From NCBI RefSeq assembly GCF_030824435.1, contig NZ_JAVBXS010000103.1:1-32450 (forward strand): a stretch of DNA of 32,450 nt, written 5' to 3'. The position numbers and the translations under genes were made by a program. How positions within the stretch are numbered: position 1 is the first letter of the stretch; each line of letters starts with the position of its first letter. Below are positions 14,313-22,391 of this stretch, piece by piece. Origin of the DNA: Rheinheimera sp. GTDB taxonomy: Bacteria > Pseudomonadota > Gammaproteobacteria > Enterobacterales > Alteromonadaceae. The notes below the pieces were generated by a model. It worked only from the letters and a program-made list of their open reading frames with translations, ran no database searches and was not told the origin of the DNA.

Positions 14313-15296
14313 TTGATATCCGCCCGAACCTTCCATATTCTGGTTGTAGATGACGTTATCCTGATGTGCGATTTTTTATATAAAGTCATCAGCACCATTA
14401 AAAATTGTAAAGTGCATAAAGCAACGGATGGACGCACTGCGATAGACATTCTCGCCAGTGAAACCATTGATATGCTGATCACAGATATCGAAATGAAAGC
14501 GCCAAATGGTCTGGAACTGCTAAAAAGATTACGTTGTGGCGCGCTGAATAATCCACATGACATTCCGGTGTTGATGTTTTCAGGCAATACCTACAAAGAT
14601 ATGGTGCTGGAGAGTCTGAGTTACGACGTCAACGACTTCTTAGCCAAACCTTTATCTGCTGACGGTTTAAAGAAGAAGGTACTGTTTCATTTACAAAATG
14701 AAAAACAAATCCGCGATCCGGATTACTATAAAAATATTGTGTATGTGCCTGAAAAGAAAGAAGCCAAAACAGCAGAAGCCACCCCTTCGGCGGAAAACTA
14801 CAAAAGCCATGTCGCCATCATACGGACCGTACCTGCACCCGAAGCAAAAGCGCCTTTGCAGTTGCATGAAGACAACAGCGAAGCAGAACCGCAGGTGTTG
14901 GTGATGTGGCCGGAAAATTCAACAACGGGCTTTCATCAGTTGGACCGTCGTATGCTGATCCTGGCACAACGTATTAATTCTTTTTACAACCTGTCATTAA
15001 AACAAAGCAAACCTATTGCCCTGGCGGCAGAATTAAAACGCATTTGTGACGCCATTGATTATTTGTTATTTGTCGGCAAAAAAATCCAAAACACCAGTTA
15101 TAACCAAGGCGTGTTCTGGTCATTTTTTAATGACAGAGTGGGTAAGCTCAGCGATTTGGGGCAAGATCTTGCAAAAATAAACCCCAGATATCAGACGCAG
15201 GTACACCCCCATTTAAAACGATTGTCTAACTGGTGGGTACAAACCATCAACAGGCCTTTTGTGCGCTCAGTTGATGAGTCAGACCATAATGATTAA
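14313..15296 (+). CDS. Response regulator with REC domain and unrecognised C-terminal domain
   Basis: A two-component receiver protein of 327 residues from TTG 14313, which has AGGAG seven bases upstream. The ATG at 14268 lacks a ribosome-binding site. REC domain at about 8-125: acid pair Asp13/Asp14 (VVDD), phospho-acceptor Asp58 (LITDIEM), Ser90 (LMFSG) and Lys112 (FLAKPL), all intact. A Lys/Glu-rich linker (about 140-200) joins it to a helical C-terminal domain of about 120 residues containing FHQLDRRMLILAQRINSF and LKRICDAIDYLLFVGKKIQN. I do not recognise that domain. No DNA-binding helix-turn-helix or GGDEF is visible, so output is probably by protein contact. The stop overlaps the start of the Hpt gene, so it heads the phosphorelay operon. 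Confidence 0.85.
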   Translation: MISARTFHILVVDDVILMCDFLYKVISTIKNCKVHKATDGRTAIDILASETIDMLITDIEMKAPNGLELLKRLRCGALNNPHDIPVLMFSGNTYKDMVLESLSYDVNDFLAKPLSADGLKKKVLFHLQNEKQIRDPDYYKNIVYVPEKKEAKTAEATPSAENYKSHVAIIRTVPAPEAKAPLQLHEDNSEAEPQVLVMWPENSTTGFHQLDRRMLILAQRINSFYNLSLKQSKPIALAAELKRICDAIDYLLFVGKKIQNTSYNQGVFWSFFNDRVGKLSDLGQDLAKINPRYQTQVHPHLKRLSNWWVQTINRPFVRSVDESDHND

Positions 15297-15693
15297 ACCC
15301 AGAACTTTGTCCCCTGTATCCAAACTGCCACTGCTGACTATTGAAGCTGTCACCATGATTTATGGTGAATCAGACCCACAACTCATTCTGGAAACGCTAC
15401 AGCAGTTTAAAGCCGAAGCGCTGGGTTATGTATCGCAGGTGGAATCCTTATGGGGATCAGGTGCAACCGAAGATGTCACCCGTCACTTTCACAGCCTGAA
15501 AACCATGGCAGCTATGGTGGGAGCGGAAAAAATGTCGAGGGTTTGCAAAGTGCTTGAACACCAGCTCAGAGCCAAAGATATGCTCGAAGCAAGACGCACC
15601 TATACCCTGTTTGAAAAAATCTGGTTAGATACGCTAAAAGAACTGGACCAGCATCTTTTGGCGCCTGAAGGCAGTTCAGCTCATGCAAAATGA
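15289..15693 (+). CDS. Hpt-domain phosphotransfer protein
   Basis: A small histidine phosphotransfer protein of about 134 residues. The Hpt motif reads RHFHSLKTMAAMVGAEKM. His68 is the phosphorylated residue and Lys71 the conserved partner (H-x-x-K), followed by the small residues and Gly-Ala of Hpt helix packing. The rest is a four-helix bundle pattern. ATG 15289 overlaps the stop of the upstream regulator by 8 bases. ATG 15274 is an alternative that would add five residues. Its own stop overlaps the next receiver gene by 11 bases, so translation is coupled across three genes. By position it should pass phosphate between the histidine kinase at 16143 and one or both receivers. That direction is inferred, not shown. 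Confidence 0.88.
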   Translation: MIKPRTLSPVSKLPLLTIEAVTMIYGESDPQLILETLQQFKAEALGYVSQVESLWGSGATEDVTRHFHSLKTMAAMVGAEKMSRVCKVLEHQLRAKDMLEARRTYTLFEKIWLDTLKELDQHLLAPEGSSAHAK

Positions 15694-16081
15694 CGACAAA
15701 CCCCTGTTGTTGTTTATCGACGACGAAATATTTTTGTTGAATGCATACCGGCGTATGTTCCGGCAGTCACAATGGCGTTGTTTATTCTGCACCACCACAG
15801 TTGAAGCTGCCCAGTTATTGGATTTATATCCGGTACAGCTGATACTTTGCGACTATTATTTAACTGAAGGTACAGGTGAAGAGTTTTACCTTGGGCTTGC
15901 TGATAAGTTCAGACATGTAAAACGAATTTTATTAAGTGGCAGCAACGAGGTGCTGACTGAGCAGCTCATCAGCTCAGGCGTGGTAGATAAAGTGCTCCAT
16001 AAACCTTGCACCAAAGCTGAGCTGATAAGCCTCATCGACAGCTGTTTAGGCTCAGTCCATCGTTGCTCAGAATATGAATAG
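15683..16081 (+). CDS. Stand-alone receiver (REC) protein
   Basis: A 132-residue single-domain response regulator with no output domain. Acid pair Asp13/Asp14 (FIDDE), phospho-acceptor Asp57 (LILCDYYL), Ser85 (LLSGS) and Lys107 (LHKPC) are all present. It resembles the receiver class found in RpfG-type proteins (the LxKPW-like segment reads LHKPCTKAEL). The ATG lies within the end of the Hpt gene, with an 11-base overlap. Single receivers next to Hpt genes usually act as phosphate shuttles or sinks, and either is possible here. A 61-base gap separates it from the kinase gene. Confidence 0.9.
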   Translation: MQNDDKPLLLFIDDEIFLLNAYRRMFRQSQWRCLFCTTTVEAAQLLDLYPVQLILCDYYLTEGTGEEFYLGLADKFRHVKRILLSGSNEVLTEQLISSGVVDKVLHKPCTKAELISLIDSCLGSVHRCSEYE

Positions 16082-16142
16082 ATTGTCTATATAACAATAG
16101 CCCTCACAAATTCAGGCCTATAAAGGAATATCAGGTGTCTTT

Positions 16143-17243
16143 ATGAACATAATGGATTTTGCCCTGAGCACAGTGTTACAGCAAATCTATCCGGCTCTGC
16201 TGGTGGTGGACCAAAGCGGCATCATACGTTTTGTTTCACCGCAGTTTTCTGAATCTTATCAGGGACAGCGGGTAACTGAGCTACTGCCTCAGCTACAGCT
16301 GCCATTACAGAATAACAACGGCAGCCAGCGGCAGGGTCCGGTACAGCTGCAACAACAAGGTGCATTTTATTATCAGATCTTTTCGATATCGCAGCAGGAC
16401 TTCAGCGGCTTTTGTCTGGTATTTCAACGGGATAATGAACAACAAAGCCTGCAGAAAAAAAACGATCATATGCAACAATTGTTGTACCACTCGGAAAAAA
16501 TGGCTGTGATAGGCCAGTTAACGACCAGTATCACGCATGAAATCAACAACCCGGTTGGTTATGTTTATTCCAATATGCAGACTTTGTCTGACTACGCCAG
16601 CGACTTAATTAAAACCATTGAAGCCTTGTCCGAAGCTGGCGATAAAGAACAGGCAGCGGCCATTAAAGCTGAGTTTGATTTTGATTATATCAGTGCGGAT
16701 ATTCACTCTTTGCTCAAAGAGTCGGGCTTTGGTCTGGAGCAGGTATTGTCACAGATAGCCGCACTTAAAGATCTGTCACACAGCGATGAACTGCATTTTC
16801 AACTTGCCGATATTCAGACCGGCATTCGCTCCAGTATCAGGATTGTGCATAACGACCTGAAGTATAAAGTCACCATTCATCAAGAACTTGCCCCGCTGCC
16901 GCTGATTGAATGTATTCCGTCACAGTTATATCAAGTGGTGCTGAATTTGTTGGTGAATGCCGGTCAGGCCATCACCGAACAGGGCGACATTTATATCCGT
17001 ACCGGCACCGAAGCGGACAGGATCTGGATTGAAGTACAAGACACTGGTTCTGGTATAACAGCACAACATTTAGACAAAATATTTGAACCTTTTTTTACCA
17101 CCAAAGCTGTTGGCAAAGGCACAGGTCTTGGGCTGGCACTATGTAAAAACATCATCGACCGTCATCATGGTGTGATTGAAGTCCGCTCAGAACCGGGCGT
17201 CGGCAGCAGTTTTAAAATATGGTTGCCGATCAAACAGCCTTAA
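16143..17243 (+). CDS. Soluble PAS histidine kinase
   Basis: Sensor kinase of 366 residues without membrane segments, so it senses in the cytoplasm. A short PAS-like domain (about 8-95: PALLVVDQSGIIRFVSPQF) is followed by a coiled linker, then a dimerisation/phosphoacceptor segment MAVIGQLTTSITHEINNPVG with phospho-His132. An extended helical stretch (150-215) precedes the ATPase domain with N-box LNLLVNAGQAI (Asn273), G1-box VQDTGSG (Asp300), F-box FEPFFTT and G2-box GKGTGLGLALCKNI. The H-E-I-N-N-P form places it with the ZraS/NtrB-like HisKA-4 type kinases. AGGTG before ATG 16143 is the ribosome-binding site. It lacks its own receiver, consistent with separate REC and Hpt proteins upstream. 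The stop lies four bases from the stop of the convergent GGDEF-EAL gene. Confidence 0.93.
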   Translation: MNIMDFALSTVLQQIYPALLVVDQSGIIRFVSPQFSESYQGQRVTELLPQLQLPLQNNNGSQRQGPVQLQQQGAFYYQIFSISQQDFSGFCLVFQRDNEQQSLQKKNDHMQQLLYHSEKMAVIGQLTTSITHEINNPVGYVYSNMQTLSDYASDLIKTIEALSEAGDKEQAAAIKAEFDFDYISADIHSLLKESGFGLEQVLSQIAALKDLSHSDELHFQLADIQTGIRSSIRIVHNDLKYKVTIHQELAPLPLIECIPSQLYQVVLNLLVNAGQAITEQGDIYIRTGTEADRIWIEVQDTGSGITAQHLDKIFEPFFTTKAVGKGTGLGLALCKNIIDRHHGVIEVRSEPGVGSSFKIWLPIKQP

Positions 17244-17247
17244 CCGG

Positions 17248-20200
17248 CTAATGCTGCGTTTTGTCAGGCGAAAGCAGCTGCAATTTCATCCGTTGATTTT
17301 CTAATTGCAGCTCCCTTAATCTAAATGCTTCAGCTACCTGCACTTTTAACTCTGCCGGTTCCCAGGGTTTGGTAATAAAACGGTAAATAACACATTCGTT
17401 CACCGCTTTGAGAATACCGCTGATTTCGGTGGTCGCACTGAGCACCATACGGATAACATCCGGATACATAGCCCGAACCTTTTGCAAAAAATCTATGCCT
17501 GTCATGTCGTTTAACCTAAGGTCGGTCAGCACAACATCTACATTAAATTTGGCAAGATAATCAATAGCTTGCTCAGCAGATTCTGCCAACAACAGCTGAT
17601 AACTCTGCTGGCGCAGTTCGCGTTTTAACGCACTTAATACGTTCATTTCACTATCAACTAATAACAGGCAGCGGCTGCCATTGGCATAAAGTTCAGCCGG
17701 TAACTGCAGTTGTTGTTTATGTTTTAGCTGCTGTGCACAGTTGTCGGCCGGCAAAGGTACAGAATAAAAGTATCCTTGGATTTCGTCACAACCCGCTTTC
17801 AGTAGAAAGCCCAGCTGCTCAACTTTTTCCACCCCTTCGGCAATCACCCGGATGCCGAGATTGTGCGCCATTGAAATCATCGACCGGACCAGAGCGGCAC
17901 TTTCCGGATCTGTATGCACATCAGTGGTAAAACTACCGTCAATTTTCAGCTGACTAAAAGGAAAACGTTTTAAATAAGCCAAAGACGAATAACCGGTACC
18001 AAAATCATCAATGGAAAACTGAATACCCAAAGCTTTGAGTTCCTGCATTTTTACCAACGACTCATCGGCATCATGCATCAAGGTACTTTCTGTCATTTCA
18101 ATAATGATTGAACTTGGGCTTATCTGGAATTGTTGCAACGCAGCGCGCACCCTGGCCACAAACTGGGCATCCATAAAACTCAGCGCCGAAAAGTTTACGG
18201 CAACCACTACATCCTGCAGCTCCTGCCGCCACTGGGCTATTTGCCCACATACTGTTGAAAACACATAAAAGTCTAATTCGGTAATTAATCCTGATTGTTC
18301 GGCTATGTAAATAAAAGCGCCGGGGGCAATCATCTGGCGGTTATGTGACCAACGCACCAGAGCTTCCAGACCACAAAGCCGGCCAGTATTTAAATCAGCC
18401 TGTGGCTGGTAATAAACTAAAAACTCTTTATTTAATAAACCCTGACGTATGGCTTGTTCCATTTGCAATCGTTGTTGCACTATCTGGTTCATTTCCGGCT
18501 TAAACATACAAATACGATTACGCCCCAGCTGCTTTGCTTCATACATCGCAGTGTCGGCATTACGCAATAAAGTCACACAAGAATCACCATCCAGCGGATA
18601 ACGGCAAACACCAATACTAAAATTCACCACCACTTCCTGCTGCGCAATAGTGACAGGATGTAATAATTGACGTTTTAACTTCTCCAGCCGCCTGACATGG
18701 GTGGCCAAACCAATAGGATCCGTCAGCAAAATGACAAACTCGTCGCCCCCCAGACGGGCGACAGTGTCGGTGTCGCGCATCCTCGCCACCAGACGTTCGG
18801 CAATTTGTAGCAGCAGTTCATCACCGGCTTCATGGCCCAGACTGTCGTTAATCACTTTAAAGTGGTCAATATCCAGAAAAGCCAGGGTAAACTGCCGGTG
18901 ATTCCGTTTTGCATGGGCAATAGCTTGCTGCAACCTGTCATTCAGCAGATTGCGGTTTGGTAAACCGGTTAAACTGTCGTAGTTGGCCTGATACTCCAGC
19001 TCCTGCCGGTAATTTTTATTTTCAGTGATATCACGCAAAATGCCGACAAAATGCGTGGTTTCCCCGCGATCATCCAACACAGGAGCCAGAGTCAGTTCAT
19101 TCCAGAAGGACGAACCGTCTTTGCGGTAATTCAGCAGTTCTGCTTTGACTTTTTCCTGATGTTGAATTGCCCGGCGCAGCCCATCTAAGCCCGGTTGATT
19201 ACGGGCGGAACCTTGCAAAAAACGGCAATTTTTCCCAATAACTTCAGTAGCTTTATAACCCGTCATTTGTTCAAAAGCAGGGTTTACATAAATAATGGGC
19301 TGATCAGGAGCGTTATTGTCGGTAATGATCACAGCATTCACACTGGCTTCAATCGCCTGAGTGCGGATACGCATCTGAATATCCTGTTTTCGTTGTTCAG
19401 TCATGTCTTGCATAACTGCGATAACACCCTGAATTTTCTGTTTTTTATCCAAAAAAGGCACAGCTGAGCAGAGTAAAGTCCTTACACCGTACTGCTCTGT
19501 TTGCACATCAAGAAACAGGTTACGACATAAATTCTGCTGATTTAATGTCTGATATAACAACCAGTTACCGGGTGACAATAATTGACCATCCGGGCCATGT
19601 TGCTGTCGGAGCCTCCCCTGCTCCTGACATTCAAGCACAACACCACCGGACAGCCGGTTATATTCCTGATTGCTGATCACAAGGTTGCCATCCTGATCCG
19701 CCACCAAAACTGCAACAGGCAAATTATCCAATACGTGCCGCAACATAGCACTACTGTCAGGCACAACCTTGTTTTCATCCGGCAACGGTTCTGATAAGGG
19801 GGCAGATGACGTCAGTGACGGCTGGTTGCTGATTTGCTGAGAAAGCCATCCGGCCTGAACATAAGTTGACATCAGCAAATTCAGTAACTGCTGCTGGCTG
19901 GCGTTTATCATATCCAGCTCTGCATCCAGCCCAGGCGTAACACTGGTTTTAGTGCTCTGATGCAGAGGTGCAGGCTTATGATGCAAAAAGTGGCGGATGC
20001 GGGAGAATAGATAGGTTTGGTCAAAAGGCTTCACAATCAGGTCGTCAGCGCCACAAGCCAGCACTTGCACCACTTCGCCGGCATCGCCTAACCTTGTCAG
20101 CAGAAACACCGGCACCTGGCTCGTCAGTGCAGATTGTTTGATCTGCCGGCACAGCTGATAACCAGTCATCACCGGCAGCACAATGTCGCTGATAATCACC

Positions 20201-20349
20201 GTTGGGAGCCGCTGTTGCAGTATCTCCAGTGCGTCCCTGCCACTATATGCCAGCCAAACTTTAGCTCCGGCAGGCTCCAATAAAGACTGTAACTCTGCCG
20301 CCTCAGTGGCACTGCCTGCAACAATAAGGACATCGGCTTGGGTTAACAT
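17248..20349 (-). CDS. REC-PAS-LOV-GGDEF-EAL-REC bifunctional c-di-GMP protein
   Basis: 1033 residues, soluble. N-terminal REC (about 5-120) keeps Asp55 and Lys107 but lacks the usual acid pair (IVAGSATE), so it may not be phosphorylated normally. PAS at about 203-318. LOV-type PAS at about 325-445, with GKNCRFLQG (Cys375), LLNYRKDG (Asn407) and FWN (Asn417). The position of the usual signalling Gln is Leu438 (FVGILRDIT). The GGDEF domain (about 455-615) has an intact GGDEF motif (534-538) and inhibitory site RDTD (525-528). The EAL domain (about 625-870) has EALVRW (662), EMTES, DDFGTG (781-786) and IAEGVEK, so it looks active. C-terminal REC (about 893-1010) has Asp899, Asp943 and Lys994 (FITKPW), RpfG-like. 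Expected to make and/or cleave c-di-GMP in response to light, redox and phosphorylation. GGAGG precedes the ATG. Confidence 0.95.
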   Translation of the reverse strand: MLTQADVLIVAGSATEAAELQSLLEPAGAKVWLAYSGRDALEILQQRLPTVIISDIVLPVMTGYQLCRQIKQSALTSQVPVFLLTRLGDAGEVVQVLACGADDLIVKPFDQTYLFSRIRHFLHHKPAPLHQSTKTSVTPGLDAELDMINASQQQLLNLLMSTYVQAGWLSQQISNQPSLTSSAPLSEPLPDENKVVPDSSAMLRHVLDNLPVAVLVADQDGNLVISNQEYNRLSGGVVLECQEQGRLRQQHGPDGQLLSPGNWLLYQTLNQQNLCRNLFLDVQTEQYGVRTLLCSAVPFLDKKQKIQGVIAVMQDMTEQRKQDIQMRIRTQAIEASVNAVIITDNNAPDQPIIYVNPAFEQMTGYKATEVIGKNCRFLQGSARNQPGLDGLRRAIQHQEKVKAELLNYRKDGSSFWNELTLAPVLDDRGETTHFVGILRDITENKNYRQELEYQANYDSLTGLPNRNLLNDRLQQAIAHAKRNHRQFTLAFLDIDHFKVINDSLGHEAGDELLLQIAERLVARMRDTDTVARLGGDEFVILLTDPIGLATHVRRLEKLKRQLLHPVTIAQQEVVVNFSIGVCRYPLDGDSCVTLLRNADTAMYEAKQLGRNRICMFKPEMNQIVQQRLQMEQAIRQGLLNKEFLVYYQPQADLNTGRLCGLEALVRWSHNRQMIAPGAFIYIAEQSGLITELDFYVFSTVCGQIAQWRQELQDVVVAVNFSALSFMDAQFVARVRAALQQFQISPSSIIIEMTESTLMHDADESLVKMQELKALGIQFSIDDFGTGYSSLAYLKRFPFSQLKIDGSFTTDVHTDPESAALVRSMISMAHNLGIRVIAEGVEKVEQLGFLLKAGCDEIQGYFYSVPLPADNCAQQLKHKQQLQLPAELYANGSRCLLLVDSEMNVLSALKRELRQQSYQLLLAESAEQAIDYLAKFNVDVVLTDLRLNDMTGIDFLQKVRAMYPDVIRMVLSATTEISGILKAVNECVIYRFITKPWEPAELKVQVAEAFRLRELQLENQRMKLQLLSPDKTQH

Positions 20350-21003
20350 TATTGCGCCTCCTTTCGGCTGTTAAACTGCGGTGTATTGTTGGTCAGATAT
20401 TCGGGAAATCCAGCATTTCATCATAGATTTAGCAAAGGACTAAAGGCTCAGTACCATGAACTGAACTGGCATTTTGCAATAGTCTGAGTGGCGGATTTTT
20501 CCGGGACACGGCTGCGGCACTGGTTTTGTGAACAGCGTTACAACGAAAAATTTCTGCAGATTTTTGCCATGATGACTATCAGGTGCTGCCACCCTGGTCA
20601 GCAAAATAATGCCGCACCGGCGGAGGAGAGCCAGAGCACACAAAAGCTCCGTCATTTGTGGCCGGGCAACAGCCCGGCCAGGAGGTACAAAACAAAATAA
20701 CAATAAATACAACTGTTCCATTGTTATGGCTCTAGTCCCTTTGATTAATACACCATAGTTGGCATTCACTGCCCGTCAAGCTGAAAACCCAAGCTATCAG
20801 ACAGCTTGGTCATCACCCCATGGCGTTATCGGTATTGATGCTGAATCACCCGTCAGCCGCTGCATGTCTGCACCCCATGCCTTAAAACAAAGGCAGAAAT
20901 TCTTAAAAACGCCCGCAGAAACATCCATAAAATAATCAGTATTCGTAATAACTTAGCTATAGTTAGCCACTTGAAACAGCAATTTGATGATGCAAAAACT
21001 GCA
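20350..21003. other. Non-coding region between divergent genes, with hairpins
   Basis: No convincing gene. Frames of 70-109 codons on both strands have no domain pattern or ribosome-binding site. The stretch should hold the promoter of the GGDEF-EAL gene (reverse) and of the binding-like protein (forward). Structures seen are the hairpin at 20660-20679 and a 7-base dyad CCAAGCT/AGCTTGG at 20789-20809. No c-di-GMP riboswitch consensus was found by eye. Confidence 0.5.
20660..20679. other. Perfect 8-bp GC hairpin followed by AGGAGGT
   Basis: GGCCGGGC and GCCCGGCC enclose the loop AACA. AGGAGGT follows at once (20680-20686), but no start codon lies at a usable distance. It is not a rho-independent terminator on either strand because no T-run follows. 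It may be a REP-like element or a leader structure. Confidence 0.4.
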
Positions 21004-21819
21004 ATGCGTTATACAGCTTTATTGTTTTTCTGCTGCTCAGTCGCCGCAAAAGCGGCAGAACCAAGCTTAACAGTGGGTTATTTTGAACTTGCGCCCCACA
21101 CCAACAGCACAGCAAAACTGCGAGCCCCCGCCTTGTGTTATTTTGATTTGCTGGCAGCAAGGATGAAATACAAAGTGCAATATCAAGCTATGCCGCTGCC
21201 GCGTTTAATCAAACAACTGGCCAATAACCAACTGGATATTGGTTTAATCCTGGCAAAAACACCTGAACGCCAGCAGCAGTTGATGTACCCGGCAACACCA
21301 CTTTTTGTCACCAGTCCTGCGCTGGCGGTGCGTTCTGAATTATCTACCGACATTCAACGTTTTATGCAGCGACCTGACTACAGCATAGTGTTGTGGCAAC
21401 AGGGTTATCAGATACCACAACCTGGCAACTTTGCCGGTCGCACCATTATCTTAACCGGCGACAATATTCCGGCCCGCGCTGTTGAAATGCTGCAGAAAAA
21501 ACGTGCCGATGCTTTTTATGGACCTGATCTGTATTCATTGCAATATGAGCTGCAACGTTATGATTTAACTAAGCAACTGAAAATATTGCCTTTTGAAAAT
21601 CAATTGTTGCCGCTGTACAGCGTCTTTGCCAAAAAGGCAGCAGCCCGGCATCTGCAGGCTTATGAACAAGCATTAAAGGCACAACAAACCGACATCAGTT
21701 ATCTGCAATATCTGCAACGACATTTAGCTGTTGCCAGCACTCACAAAACGACAAAACACAATAAAACTTTCAGCATTGTCAAAGGTTGCCTGACAGGCCA
21801 ACACAAAAAAACCGGCTGA
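21004..21819 (+). CDS. Periplasmic solute-binding-like protein (SBP_bac_3 fold), orphan
   Basis: A predicted exported protein of 271 residues. MRYTALLFFCCSVAAKAAEPS is a signal peptide with likely cleavage after AKA. The mature part reads LTVGYFELAPHT...CYFDLLAARMKYKVQYQAMPLPRLIKQLANNQLDIGLILAKTPERQQ, the opening of the amino-acid-binding protein fold, including the LxxGxxDIG-type segment. No transporter genes are near, so it is probably a sensor or an enzyme-associated orphan, as is common in Alteromonadales. The start is uncertain: TTG 20971 would add 11 residues, and neither has a good ribosome-binding site. The last ~25 residues (from STHKTT on) are basic and outside the fold. Confidence 0.75.
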   Translation: MRYTALLFFCCSVAAKAAEPSLTVGYFELAPHTNSTAKLRAPALCYFDLLAARMKYKVQYQAMPLPRLIKQLANNQLDIGLILAKTPERQQQLMYPATPLFVTSPALAVRSELSTDIQRFMQRPDYSIVLWQQGYQIPQPGNFAGRTIILTGDNIPARAVEMLQKKRADAFYGPDLYSLQYELQRYDLTKQLKILPFENQLLPLYSVFAKKAAARHLQAYEQALKAQQTDISYLQYLQRHLAVASTHKTTKHNKTFSIVKGCLTGQHKKTG

Positions 21820-21912
21820 ACTGGCAAAAGCACCAGGTATCATTCATAGTAAAAATCCCGATTGCGGGGCCAACCTTTATTTTATATTCGTTTATCCAGC
21901 AGGAGCCTAAGG

Positions 21913-22329
21913 ATGACAAACAAGCAACAAAGGATGATTTTTATTAACTTACCAGTCAAAGATCTAAAAGCTTCGATGGCGTTTTATCAGGCGCTGGGTT
22001 TTGACAATAATCCACAATATACCGACAACACTGCAGCCTGTATGGTGTGGAGCGATAGCATTCATGTGATGTTATTAACACAAGACAAATGGCGCAGTTT
22101 TACCAGCAAACCCATTGCGGATAGCAACTGCAGCGAAGTGATGTTGGCATTGACCTGCAACAGTCAGATTGAGGTTGATACTATGCTCGGCCGTGTTGCC
22201 AACAAAGGCGGCACAACTGACGTGATGCCGCCAAGGGATCTGGGTTTTATGTATAGCCGCAGTCTGAGTGACGCTGACGGCCATATCTGGGAGCTGTTCT
22301 GGATGAACCCTGCAGCACAATGCGGTTAA
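21913..22329 (+). CDS. VOC family (glyoxalase/bleomycin-resistance-like) protein
   Basis: 138-residue protein of the vicinal oxygen chelate fold. Two beta-alpha-beta-beta-beta modules are visible: IFINLPVKDLKASMAFYQALGF through IHVMLLTQDKW, and VMLALTCNSQIEVDTMLGRV through DADGHIWELFWM. Metal-ligand candidates are the last-strand Glu in GHIWELF and His in IHVML, so a metal site may exist. GGAG about eight bases before ATG 21913 fixes the start. The in-frame ATG at 21862 has no ribosome-binding site. The family covers glyoxalases, dioxygenases and antibiotic-binding proteins, and this sequence resembles small stand-alone glyoxalase-like proteins of unknown substrate. A strong terminator follows. 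Confidence 0.88.
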   Translation: MTNKQQRMIFINLPVKDLKASMAFYQALGFDNNPQYTDNTAACMVWSDSIHVMLLTQDKWRSFTSKPIADSNCSEVMLALTCNSQIEVDTMLGRVANKGGTTDVMPPRDLGFMYSRSLSDADGHIWELFWMNPAAQCG

Positions 22330-22348
22330 TTGTGATTGATTCAAAATG

Positions 22349-22377
22349 GCAGGCCGCAACTTGCCGGCCTGCTTTTT
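22349..22377 (+). terminator. Rho-independent terminator after the VOC gene
   Basis: GCAGGCCG and CGGCCTGC form an 8-base GC stem around an 8-base loop, followed by TTTTT. It lies 19 bases after the VOC stop and just before the end of the convergent lysozyme gene. It has the T-run on the forward strand only. Confidence 0.88.
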
Positions 22378-22391
22378 GAGTGGAACGCATC

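Noticed and set aside
20440-20769. 109-codon reverse-strand frame in the 20.35-21.0 kb gap
   Set aside because: No ribosome-binding site, no domain pattern, basic low-quality composition, and it overlaps a GC hairpin. Treated as non-coding.
20350-21003. c-di-GMP (GEMM) riboswitch upstream of the GGDEF-EAL gene
   Set aside because: The conserved GEMM core was not found by eye on either strand.
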